Source of the DNA: an uncultured Bacteroides sp.
GTDB lineage: Bacteria; Bacteroidota; Bacteroidia; Bacteroidales; Bacteroidaceae
NCBI GenBank assembly: GCA_944322285.1
Contig: CALUOR010000018.1
Span: 1-64,000, forward strand
DNA: 64,000 nucleotides
Direction: 5' to 3'
The notes below the pieces were generated by a model that was not told the origin of the DNA, did no database searches, and saw only the letters and a program-made list of their open reading frames with translations. Positions 51,824-60,512 of the stretch are shown here, piece by piece; the stretch's first letter is position 1; every line of letters starts with the position of its first letter. Both the position numbers and the translations under genes were made by a program.

Positions 51824-53887
51824 ATGAAACAATCATTCACACGAATTGCCGTTAAGATAGGCAGCAATGTATTGACCCGGCAGGACGGGACGCTGGACGT
51901 GACCCGCATGTCGGCTTTGGTGGACCAGATAGCCGAGCTCTATAAGGCGGGGATGGAAATCATCGTAGTGTCATCGGGTGCGGTGGCTTCCGGAAAAAGC
52001 GAAATCACGCCGTTGCGTACGCTCAGCGAGGTAGACCAACGCCAGTTGTTCTCGGCCGTGGGGCAGGCCAAGCTCATCAACCGTTATTTCGAATTGTTCC
52101 GCGACCATGGCATAGCCGTAGGGCAGGTGCTGACCGTCAAGGAGAACTTCGCTTCTGAAAACCATTACAACATCCAGAAGAACTGCATGGCCGTGATGCT
52201 GGAGAACGGTGTCATTCCCATCGTGAACGAGAATGACACCATCTCGCTCACCGAACTGATGTTTACCGACAACGACGAGCTGTCCGGACGCATCGCCACC
52301 ATGATGGAGGTGCAGGCACTGGTTATCCTGAGCAATGTGGACGGTCTCTATAACGGTGACCCCACGCAGCCCGGCACGCATATCCTGCGGGAAATCGCGC
52401 CGGATGAGGACCTTGCAGGTTATATCCATGCGGGCAAGTCTTCGTTGGGCAGGGGAGGGATGCAGACCAAGGCTGGTATTGCCCGTGAGGTGGCGGCGCA
52501 AGGCATCCATGTCTACATTGCCAACGGCAAGCGGAATGACATTTTGACCGACTTGATAACGCATCGCGAAGACACGCCTTGCACGCACTTTATCCCGGCA
52601 CAATCTTTCGCAAAGGTTGAGGCTCAGAGGCCGGCTTCTCAGTTGGAACCCACGTTTGCCGTCGTGCGTGCCGCAAGTGCCAAACTCCCGGCATTCTCTA
52701 CGGAGGACATCAACCGTCTGCTGCGTGCCATAGCTGATGCCGTGGAAAGACAGACTGATTATATCCTGACGGAAAACCAAAAGGACTTGGAGCGGATGAG
52801 TCCGGAGAATCCCAAGTACGACCGCTTGAAGCTGACCGAAGCCCGCTTGAAGGATATGGCGGACGGAGTACGTCACGTGGCCGAATTGCCTGACCCGTTA
52901 GGGAAGACATTGAAGGAGACGATACGCCCCAACGGCTTGCATATCCGCAAGGTGAGTGTGGCTTTCGGTGTTATTGGCATTATCTACGAGGCACGCCCCA
53001 ACGTGACGCTCGATGTCTCGGCTTTGTGTCTGAAGAGCGGAAGTGCCTGTCTGCTGAAAGGCGGGCATGACGCGGATTGCTCCAACCGGGCTTTGGTCAA
53101 AGTCATCCACAAGGCATTGGAGGCGTTCGGCATGGATATACATACCGTGGAACTTCTGCCTCCCACCCGCGAGGCGTCGGGCGAAATGCTGCATGCGGAT
53201 AAGTATGTAGACCTCCTCATCCCCCGCGGAAGCAGTGCGCTTATCAACTTTGTGCGTAAGGAGGCCACCGTGCCGGTCATCGAGACGGGAGCGGGCATCT
53301 GCCACACGTACTTCGACCGTTACGGGGATGTCGCTAAAGGAGCCGCCATCATCCACAATGCCAAGACCCGCCGGGTAAGCGTGTGCAACGCCTTGGATTG
53401 TCTGCTGATAGACGCCGACAGATTGGTGAACCTGCCTCGCCTGTGTGAGCCGTTGGCCGAGAGTCATGTCATCCTTTATGCAGACCCGGCGGCATTCGCG
53501 GCGTTAGACGGACATTACCCCGCCCCATTGCTGCAGCACGCCACGGACGAAAGCTATGGCACCGAGTTCCTGGACTACAAGATGGCGGTGAAGACAGTGG
53601 AAGGCATCGGGGAGGCACTGGCGCATATCCGCCACTACAGCTCGCGGCATAGCGAGTGCATCGTGACGGAAGACAGCGGTCATGCCGCCCGCTTCCGACG
53701 GGACGTGGACGCGGCTTGTGTCTACGTCAACGCACCCACATCCTTTACCGACGGAGGGCAGTTCGGCATGGGCGCCGAGATAGGCATCAGCACCCAGAAG
53801 CTGCACGCTCGCGGCCCCATGGGACTGGAGGAAATCACTACTTACAAATGGCTGATTGACGGGAACGGACAGACCCGGAAAGCCTAA
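51824..53887 (+). CDS. proBA: Bifunctional glutamate 5-kinase/glutamate-5-semialdehyde dehydrogenase
   Basis: A single 687-residue frame carrying both early proline-synthesis enzymes. Residues 1-255 are the kinase ([45 protein letters not shown]) without the PUA domain of E. coli ProB. A linker of about 30 residues follows. From about 285 on is the reductase, with catalytic Cys in the [12 protein letters not shown] segment and the ending [30 protein letters not shown]. The layout equals eukaryotic P5CS. Fusion may channel the unstable glutamyl phosphate. The kinase lacks a frameshift or stop, so the fusion is genuine at this read of the sequence. Confidence 0.95.
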   Translation: MKQSFTRIAVKIGSNVLTRQDGTLDVTRMSALVDQIAELYKAGMEIIVVSSGAVASGKSEITPLRTLSEVDQRQLFSAVGQAKLINRYFELFRDHGIAVGQVLTVKENFASENHYNIQKNCMAVMLENGVIPIVNENDTISLTELMFTDNDELSGRIATMMEVQALVILSNVDGLYNGDPTQPGTHILREIAPDEDLAGYIHAGKSSLGRGGMQTKAGIAREVAAQGIHVYIANGKRNDILTDLITHREDTPCTHFIPAQSFAKVEAQRPASQLEPTFAVVRAASAKLPAFSTEDINRLLRAIADAVERQTDYILTENQKDLERMSPENPKYDRLKLTEARLKDMADGVRHVAELPDPLGKTLKETIRPNGLHIRKVSVAFGVIGIIYEARPNVTLDVSALCLKSGSACLLKGGHDADCSNRALVKVIHKALEAFGMDIHTVELLPPTREASGEMLHADKYVDLLIPRGSSALINFVRKEATVPVIETGAGICHTYFDRYGDVAKGAAIIHNAKTRRVSVCNALDCLLIDADRLVNLPRLCEPLAESHVILYADPAAFAALDGHYPAPLLQHATDESYGTEFLDYKMAVKTVEGIGEALAHIRHYSSRHSECIVTEDSGHAARFRRDVDAACVYVNAPTSFTDGGQFGMGAEIGISTQKLHARGPMGLEEITTYKWLIDGNGQTRKA

Positions 53888-53898
53888 TCAAAAAGTCA

Positions 53899-53938
53899 GC
53901 GCGGAGGCCGTGGGGAGATTATCCCGCAGCCTCCGCGC
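53899..53938. terminator. Bidirectional terminator between proBA and GH31
   Basis: GCGCGGAGGC (53899-53908) pairs perfectly with GCCTCCGCGC (53929-53938), with further pairing inside and A/T tracts outside. Confidence 0.85.
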
Positions 53939-53958
53939 TTCTTATTATCTTGTCACTT

Positions 53959-56900
53959 TCAGAATCTCACCACTTCCATCCGCTTGTTCACCAAGAAGCC
54001 GTCCTTGGCTTGCAGGTCGAACGTCAGGTTGCGGTTGGCTCTCAGCTTGATGACGAACAGGTCGGCATCGCCTTCCAGAGGCTGGCGGTCGCCGATGTTG
54101 ACGAAGGTAGGATAGAGCGCCTTCTCACCGTTGGTATGCAAGCGGTCGTTCGTCATGTTGTGCATGTCTTTCGCAGCCAGAGGCTCGATGCCTACGAACT
54201 GGTAGTCTGTCGGGTCATAGGGCAGGGCGAAGCTGATAGCGTTCACGGCACTCAGTCCGGTGCCTTTCACTGTGATTTCTACGGTCTCACCTTTGGCGTA
54301 TGTGCGCTTGTTTGCTGTCAGGCTGATGGAACCTCCCACTTTTTCTACCTTGTATGTGTTGGCTCCGTCCTCTAACTGAGTGGCCACGGCGGAGATGTCG
54401 TAAGCGTCAATCAGGCCGTTGAGGTTCAGGTCGCCCCGGCTGATATAGCCCTCAAAGTCCGAGTCACCCTTACGCAGACCGGTATAGTTGGTGTAGGAAG
54501 TGAGGTCGTTCTCGTCAATCTTCTTGTCGTTGTTGATGTCGCCCGGCAGGTAGCTTTCCGTTCCCGGCACTTTGAATACATAAATTTCACGTCCCGAACC
54601 GTAGTTGCCCACAGCCTCGTCCACATGCAATTTGATGTAGCGTGCGGTTGGCTTGCCTTCGAAGGTGAACAGCTTCGTCTCGCCATCCCGCTTCCATTCG
54701 AACGCTCCTACTTCCGTCCAGTTTTCCTTATCCATACTATAAGCGATTGTACCCTTCAGCAACGTTCCGTTTCCGGCTTCTCCGCGTGGCAAGTAGTGCA
54801 GCTTATCCAGTTGGTTGATGGAGTGCAAATCCATAATCAGGTCGAAGGGCACAGCCTTGACGTTATACTTCGTGTGCCACAACTCGCCTTCCTCGAAGTC
54901 GAACAGGCGGCGGAGCGAACGGCCTTGGTTGGCGGCGGTAGTCTCTCCCGTGATGCCTTTGATGGCAAACTCCAACGGATTGCGCTTGGTCGTTGCGCTG
55001 CAGGTTGTCCAGTCAGAGTAACCGTCTTTGTTCACCGCACGTACGTTGAACGTATAAGCGGTTTCGGCTTGCAGGTCTTCGAACAACAATTCTGTATCGC
55101 GGATAGTCGAATAGAGCATGTCGTTGAACTCGATTTCATAGAAGTCGGCGTTGTTTACCTTCTCCCAAGTAGGCTTCAGGGTGTAAGCTTCTGTATTGGC
55201 GTCCGTAATTTGGGCTTTAGGAGCGGTCAAAGAACCGGATGTCAGGCGGTATTTCTCTGCCGGAGCAAAGGTGAAGCCTTTCACGTTCACTACGGTTTGT
55301 GCCGCTGTGATGTCCGAGGGTGCCAGCTTCACCAACAATTGCGGATTCTTCACGATGGATACCTTGGCGAACTCGCTACCGGGGGTGGCGAAACGGTTCA
55401 GCTGCGGAGCTTCGTTATAGAAATACACGTTTTCACCCTTATTGAACTCGTCCAATGAAGTAACTTCGGTCAGTTTCACTTTCCGTTTGCCTATCATGGC
55501 CGTAAGTTTCTTGGGCTTAGCGGTTACGTTAATGCGGAGCTCGGTTGTCTTTTCCCGTACGAAGCCTTCATAGTCGCCTTGGGCGGGGTCGATGGTGACC
55601 GTGAGGTTGCCCTTTTCATCGAGAGAGGAAGCGATGCGTGTAGTGACGAACTTGTCTTTGCGGTATTGTTCCGTTGTTCCGTCGTCATCATATTCCGTAA
55701 ACTCACTTTGTCCGAAAGGATAAAGTTCGTAAGCGCGTAACGCTTTGTCCATTTCGTGAACGTTGTTGTTGGCGGTGGTCATCGGAATAATGGCTCCCCG
55801 TTTTACGAATACCGGCAGTTTCCAGAGCGGCGCTTCGAAGTTGTTGACGATGCGGTTCCCCTCGTAGATGTCTCCCGTGAAGTAGTCCACCCACTGTCCT
55901 TCGGGCAGGTAGATGCCGTTGCGCACGTCGTTGCCCTCCGCATCGGCCTTTGTGGCCTGATAAATCGGTGCCACTAGGAAATAAGGACCATATAAATATT
56001 GGTATTGGGTGGACTTGCCCAGTGTATAGTCGTTGGGATATTCCAGGAACATGGCCCGCATCATGGGCAGTCCGTCTACGGCTTCGCGGGCGATGCTGTA
56101 GGCGTAGGGCATGATTTCCGATTTCAATTTCAGATACCAACGGTTGATGGACGTGGCGGGTTCGCCCAAGGCGTGCGGATACTTCTCGTTCGCGCCCCAT
56201 CCGTCCATGTTCAGCTGCATGGGGGTGAAAGCTTTCCACTGGAAGTCACGGGCATTCACCACAGGGTTCTTTCCGCCGAAGATGCCGTCCATGTCCGAGG
56301 TGATATTGGGATTACCCGACAAGCCCGAACCGATGTAAGTAGGAATGTGGAAGCGGATATATTCCCAATTGCCGCCCGTCTGGTCGCCCGACCAGATGCC
56401 CGCATAGCGCTGCGTGCCTGCCCAGCCATCCAGGCTGATGATGAACGGGCGGGCGTCGTTGCCATAATAAGTCATAATCTGTGCCACATCGGCAATGCCG
56501 TTCAAGCCAAACGAATAGCCGGCACCTACCCAAGCCACATCCGTCTTCAACACACGTACACCTGCGTCACGCACTTCCTTCACGATGTCTCGCTGAAGCA
56601 AGGCCTCTACACCGGCTTTCGGGTGCAAGTCCGATTGCGTCCACAAACCGATTTCCACGCCGTGCTCGTGGGCATAATCCGTCAGGCTGCGCAGGTTCCG
56701 GATGTTGCCGTCCAGCGTGCTGTCCTGGCCGTATCCTGCGCCATAACCGTCGTTGGGCAACAGCCATCCCAGAGGCATGTCGTGATTCTTGTAGCGGTCT
56801 ATCACAGCACGTGCCGAGAATTGGTAATTGTTCTTCTCCCCGTTCAGCGATTCTTTGATGCCGCCATTGTCCTTCTGACTTTCCTTGTATCTTTTGCCGT

Positions 56901-57831
56901 CCTCAAAGGGGATGCCTCCCTCATCGACCTCTTTCCAATAGTCGCGGTTGTAGGCGTTCAGGTGGCCTTCGTAGAAGCCGAACTTGGGCAACAGCACGGG
57001 GTGGCCTGTCAACTGATAGAAGTCGTTCAGCAGAGGTACGGCTCCATCGTTCACCATGACAAAGCAGTCAAGATAATCCGTTTTGTGGGACAACTTCACG
57101 ATGCCTTTCTCTTCGGCTCCAAAGTCGTATGCGCCTCGCTTGAAGGTGTACCACATGATGCCGTAACCGTTAGTTGACCAATAGAAAGGGTTAGGCGAGG
57201 CCACACCGCCATCCGTCCAGCTGTTCTGGTTTTCGATGGCGATGACACGTCCCTTGTGGGAGAAGCGTCCGTTCTGCACGCCTCCGCCGTAGAAGTATTC
57301 ATCGGGAGCTTCCTTTAAGGTAAGGGTTACTTCCGTCTTCTCAAACTGTGCCGGACGGGCTTCCTCCATTACGATGGCGCCTGTCTCTAAGTTGATGACT
57401 TGCATCAGGCCTGTCTGCGGGTCAAATGTCACTTTCACCTTCTTCGTAGCGACCGACATGCTTTCAGGCGTGTTTTCTATAACTAATTCCGATACGTTCC
57501 GGCGCGGATTGTCCACTAAAATCTGTGCTTCGGGCTTGGCTTCAGGGTCACGTAAGATGCCTCCCGCTTTGTCTTGAAACAGGCGGAAGATGTTCTCCCC
57601 ATAAAAATCGAGCGTCATACGCTGATTGTCTGAGAAACGGACCTCTACCGTTGTCGGATTGATTTGTACGATGCCTGTTACCCGTACCGCTTGTTGCCGG
57701 GCAGACTGAGTTTGATTAACTTCCCCGTAGGAAGTGTTGGCGAATCCTTGAGGCGGAAGCGAGAGCAATGCCATCGCCGCAAGTGCCAATTTCAATTTAC
57801 TAAAATGTCTTTCCATCTCTTTTCTATTCAT
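53959..57831 (-). CDS. GH31 glycoside hydrolase with F5/8-like, dockerin-like and cohesin-like domains
   Basis: A 1290-residue exported enzyme; signal peptide at about 10-32 (a second ATG at 57816 would shorten the N-terminus by five residues). The GH31 barrel shows the nucleophile region GVRVLKTDVAWVGAG and acid/base region IWSGDQTGGNWEYIRFH, with N-terminal and DUF5110-like beta domains around it. Next come a fibronectin-III-like module (KVNNADFYEIEFN...TAYTFNVRAVNKDGYSDW) and an F5/8 type C-like discoidin module. Two EF-hand dockerin-type repeats follow (GDINNDKKIDENDL and GDLNLNGLIDAYDI), then a cohesin-like beta-sandwich (about 1190-1290). Probably an alpha-glucosidase or alpha-xylosidase of the adjacent utilisation locus. 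Confidence 0.9.
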   Translation of the reverse strand: MNRKEMERHFSKLKLALAAMALLSLPPQGFANTSYGEVNQTQSARQQAVRVTGIVQINPTTVEVRFSDNQRMTLDFYGENIFRLFQDKAGGILRDPEAKPEAQILVDNPRRNVSELVIENTPESMSVATKKVKVTFDPQTGLMQVINLETGAIVMEEARPAQFEKTEVTLTLKEAPDEYFYGGGVQNGRFSHKGRVIAIENQNSWTDGGVASPNPFYWSTNGYGIMWYTFKRGAYDFGAEEKGIVKLSHKTDYLDCFVMVNDGAVPLLNDFYQLTGHPVLLPKFGFYEGHLNAYNRDYWKEVDEGGIPFEDGKRYKESQKDNGGIKESLNGEKNNYQFSARAVIDRYKNHDMPLGWLLPNDGYGAGYGQDSTLDGNIRNLRSLTDYAHEHGVEIGLWTQSDLHPKAGVEALLQRDIVKEVRDAGVRVLKTDVAWVGAGYSFGLNGIADVAQIMTYYGNDARPFIISLDGWAGTQRYAGIWSGDQTGGNWEYIRFHIPTYIGSGLSGNPNITSDMDGIFGGKNPVVNARDFQWKAFTPMQLNMDGWGANEKYPHALGEPATSINRWYLKLKSEIMPYAYSIAREAVDGLPMMRAMFLEYPNDYTLGKSTQYQYLYGPYFLVAPIYQATKADAEGNDVRNGIYLPEGQWVDYFTGDIYEGNRIVNNFEAPLWKLPVFVKRGAIIPMTTANNNVHEMDKALRAYELYPFGQSEFTEYDDDGTTEQYRKDKFVTTRIASSLDEKGNLTVTIDPAQGDYEGFVREKTTELRINVTAKPKKLTAMIGKRKVKLTEVTSLDEFNKGENVYFYNEAPQLNRFATPGSEFAKVSIVKNPQLLVKLAPSDITAAQTVVNVKGFTFAPAEKYRLTSGSLTAPKAQITDANTEAYTLKPTWEKVNNADFYEIEFNDMLYSTIRDTELLFEDLQAETAYTFNVRAVNKDGYSDWTTCSATTKRNPLEFAIKGITGETTAANQGRSLRRLFDFEEGELWHTKYNVKAVPFDLIMDLHSINQLDKLHYLPRGEAGNGTLLKGTIAYSMDKENWTEVGAFEWKRDGETKLFTFEGKPTARYIKLHVDEAVGNYGSGREIYVFKVPGTESYLPGDINNDKKIDENDLTSYTNYTGLRKGDSDFEGYISRGDLNLNGLIDAYDISAVATQLEDGANTYKVEKVGGSISLTANKRTYAKGETVEITVKGTGLSAVNAISFALPYDPTDYQFVGIEPLAAKDMHNMTNDRLHTNGEKALYPTFVNIGDRQPLEGDADLFVIKLRANRNLTFDLQAKDGFLVNKRMEVVRF

Positions 57832-58037
57832 ATTGTAATTTTTGAGTGTGTAAAGGTAGGGGTTTACTTTGAAAATGCTTTGCTCATTTCATCATATCTT
57901 TTGCTCATTTTCGCCAAAGTGCAGTTTTTTGCTTATAAATAGAGGTTTTTCAGTGGGTAAACGAAGATATTTTGGATCTCAGTCCTCAGAATTGGCACAT
58001 TTCCCGTTTTTTTAATACTTTTGTCACATTCAAAACG

Positions 58038-58045
58038 TATTTTTG
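58038..58045 (+). promoter_or_regulatory. ECF sigma gene promoter -7 box
   Basis: TATTTTTG, 21 bp before the ATG at 58067; it rules out the TTG start at 58043. Confidence 0.55.
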
Positions 58046-58066
58046 TACCTTAAAAGATATTCTGCT

Positions 58067-58669
58067 ATGAATGTGGCTGAGAAACAAATAGATGAACGTA
58101 CATTGGTCCTCCGTTTGACAGAAGGCGACGAACGTGCCTTTTGCGAGCTTTACGCCGCTTACAAGAACCGGCTGATATATTTCGCCATGCGTTTTCTCAA
58201 GTCGCGTGAATATGCCGAAGATATTTTTCAGGACGCCTTTACGCTTATTTGGCAGGGTCGTCGCTTTATCAACCCCGATGCTTCGTTCTCTTCCTATTTA
58301 TATACCATTGTCCGCAATCGGGTGTTGAATCAGTTGCGCGATTTGGAGAATCAGGACAAGTTAAAATCACAAATCATGGAGCAAGCCGTTGATTATACCG
58401 ATGATGTGAAGGACCATATTCTAGTCAATGACCTGCGCAGCCTGATAGCCAGTGCCTTGCAGCAACTCACTGCCCGCCAGCGCGAAATCTTTCTGATGAG
58501 CCGTGAGAAGGAAATGTCCCACAAAGAGATAGCTGACACCTTAGGCATATCCGTCAACACCGTTCAGGAACATATTTCTTCCTCGCTTCGTATTTTGCGC
58601 GCTTATCTGAAAAAATATTCCGTAACGGGTGCCGACCTCATTCTGCTGCTCATTTGCCTGAATTATTAG
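58067..58669 (+). CDS. ECF-type RNA polymerase sigma factor
   Basis: A 200-residue alternative sigma factor. Region 2 (RLTEGDERAFCELYAAYKNRLIYFAMRFLKSREYAEDIFQDAFTLIW) and region 4 (LTARQREIFLMSREKEMSHKEIADTLGISVNTVQEHISSSLRILRAYL) are both complete. The hydrophobic C-terminal tail is typical of Bacteroides PUL sigma factors. It is partnered with the FecR-like anti-sigma gene 95 bp downstream and likely switches on susC/susD when the SusC signalling domain reports substrate. Confidence 0.95.
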   Translation: MNVAEKQIDERTLVLRLTEGDERAFCELYAAYKNRLIYFAMRFLKSREYAEDIFQDAFTLIWQGRRFINPDASFSSYLYTIVRNRVLNQLRDLENQDKLKSQIMEQAVDYTDDVKDHILVNDLRSLIASALQQLTARQREIFLMSREKEMSHKEIADTLGISVNTVQEHISSSLRILRAYLKKYSVTGADLILLLICLNY

Positions 58670-58764
58670 CATAAACATTTAAAGAAGGTTAATGACACCC
58701 CAGCGAATTTGCTTTGTAGTGTAATATTCATGGAAATGTAATACGAACACTTCAAATCTTGATT

Positions 58765-59748
58765 ATGGAGAAGGGAAAAAACAGCTTGTTTTGGCATCGT
58801 TATATAGACGACCTTTATACGGTGGAAGACGTGCGTAAGCTTCAGGAAATGGGTCGCGATGCCTTGAATGGTGATTTGCTGGATGATTTGGCTCAGGAAG
58901 TTTGGGAAGAAGCGGGTCAGATGCCGTCTTGTACAGGCGTAGAGCGTGAAAGGTATAAAGAAGAAGCCCGCCAGTTATTGCGGCGTATTAATTCCAAGAA
59001 AAAAGTCCGTTACCATCGTCTGGCAATGTCTTGGGTTGGGATAGCTGTCATGGTTTGTCTGATATGGGGCGTCGTTAGCTATTGGCACTCCACCATGAAG
59101 CCGGAAGTTACTTGGCAGGTGGCTGCCACTTCATGTGGCGAGCAGAAGGAAGTGAACTTGCCGGATGGCACGCTGCTGATTTTAAATGCTTGTTCACAAG
59201 TACGCTACCCAAATCGTTTTACAGGCGAAAAGCGTAGTATAACCTTGGAAGGAGAGGCCTATTTTCAAGTAGCGCATCATAAGGAACAGCCCTTTGTCGT
59301 TGCGACAAAGGCATTTGACGTTCAGGTATTGGGCACTTGTTTCAATGTCAGGGCCTATTCGTCCGATGAAACCGTTTCCGTAGATGTGGAGAGCGGAAAA
59401 GTGCAGGTCAATATGCCTGAGGCGATGATGCGCTTGAACGCTAATGAACAGATTCTGATAAATAAATTGTCCGGTGAATATAGCAAACAGCATGACGAAC
59501 GGGATGTAGCCGTGTGGCGGAACGGAGGGTTGCGCTTTGACGCTACTCCTATACGCGATGTGGCAAAAGTGTTGGAACGTCGCTACAATTGCCGAATAAC
59601 CTTTGCCGACGGGCAGCAGTTTGACAACCTCATATCGGGTGAGCACGACAATCAAAGTCTTGAAGCGGTTCTGCAATCTATTGAATATACCAGCGGTATT
59701 CATTATCGTTTGACGGGCAATTTGGTTTTGCTTTACAAGAAAGGCTGA
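58765..59748 (+). CDS. FecR-family anti-sigma factor
   Basis: A 327-residue single-pass inner-membrane protein: cytoplasmic N-terminus that would bind the sigma factor, one transmembrane helix (about 88-108, SWVGIAVMVCLIWGVVSYW), then the periplasmic FecR domain (EVNLPDGTLLILNACSQVRYPNRF, TLEGEAYFQVAHHKEQPFVV) and a C-terminal secretin/STN-like domain (DVAKVLERRYNCRITFADG). The latter should contact the STN domain of the following SusC. ATG at 58765 chosen over TTG at 58759. Confidence 0.94.
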   Translation: MEKGKNSLFWHRYIDDLYTVEDVRKLQEMGRDALNGDLLDDLAQEVWEEAGQMPSCTGVERERYKEEARQLLRRINSKKKVRYHRLAMSWVGIAVMVCLIWGVVSYWHSTMKPEVTWQVAATSCGEQKEVNLPDGTLLILNACSQVRYPNRFTGEKRSITLEGEAYFQVAHHKEQPFVVATKAFDVQVLGTCFNVRAYSSDETVSVDVESGKVQVNMPEAMMRLNANEQILINKLSGEYSKQHDERDVAVWRNGGLRFDATPIRDVAKVLERRYNCRITFADGQQFDNLISGEHDNQSLEAVLQSIEYTSGIHYRLTGNLVLLYKKG

Positions 59749-59912
59749 TAGATATGTGCTAAGGCTGAGATTTTATTTTACATTTAAAATTAACGTATAT
59801 TGTGTTTCAGGCTCTATTTTCTTAATAGATGTATAAATGGAAGGCCTGAAATCATCCAAATCATGTAACGATTTATATATTCAGCTGATATACAGCTATT
59901 TATATTCTAAAG

Positions 59913-60036
59913 AAACACTGCACTATTTCCTCTCAATCAGCGCAGTGTTTACCCCCTAAATACTGCGCTGATTGGGAAGAAATACTGCGCTCGTTGAACG
60001 CAAATAGCGCAGTGTTTCTGAAGCAATGCGCCGGTG
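59913..60036. repeat. Array G: 22-23-nt units with AAATACTGCGC/GCGCAGTGTTT
   Basis: Five units start at 59913, 59935, 59958, 59980 and 60002 (22, 23, 22, 22, 22 nt). They alternate between AA(A/T)(C/T)ACTGC(A/G)C and the inverted AGCGCAGTGTTT, so neighbouring units can pair. It lies in the 764-bp gap between the anti-sigma gene and susC; the rest of that gap holds no gene. Confidence 0.85.
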
Positions 60037-60351
60037 ATTTTTTCAGAAGAAAGAATGTTTTACAAAGTAGGCTGATTGGGCATGCGGAATACAGGGCATG
60101 TCGCTATTAAGATGCCTGTGTATTATACCATATTATATATAGGACATGCCGATATCTGTGAATGCGAGGTTAAATGCTTGGCATGGGGATTGAGTGAGTT
60201 TCGTGCAATGCTATGCCTCCTTTAAGTGAAGAGATTCAAAAAGAATGTTAATCATACCCTAGGTGTAGGCGGTTTTTGTGTATAACGAAATAGAGAATCC
60301 CTAAAAACAATGTTTAACTAAAAATGGTAGCTTATGAAGAATATGACTTGA

Positions 60352-60387
60352 TATTTTTGCAAAAATAGAGGCGACTCCAAGAGTCCC
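60352..60387 (+). promoter_or_regulatory. susC promoter box and leader hairpin
   Basis: A -7-like TATTTTTG (60352-60359) precedes a small leader hairpin GACTC-CAA-GAGTC (60373-60385 region) and a leader of about 147 nt to susC. The box could be for the housekeeping sigma; the target sequence of the local ECF sigma is not known. Confidence 0.5.
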
Positions 60388-60512
60388 CCCTATTCGTTGT
60401 AATGCTTTTCTTTCGCACATTCATCCGTTTCGACCCGTTTGTATGTCCGAAAGCCGTGATTACAACCTTTGTTTCTAATAATTTATCTTAATTACTAAAA
60501 ACGCGCAAAGTT

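Noticed and set aside
59913..60036. CRISPR or integron-like array upstream of susC
   Set aside because: Period of 22-23 nt leaves no room for spacers; there is no integrase or cas gene.
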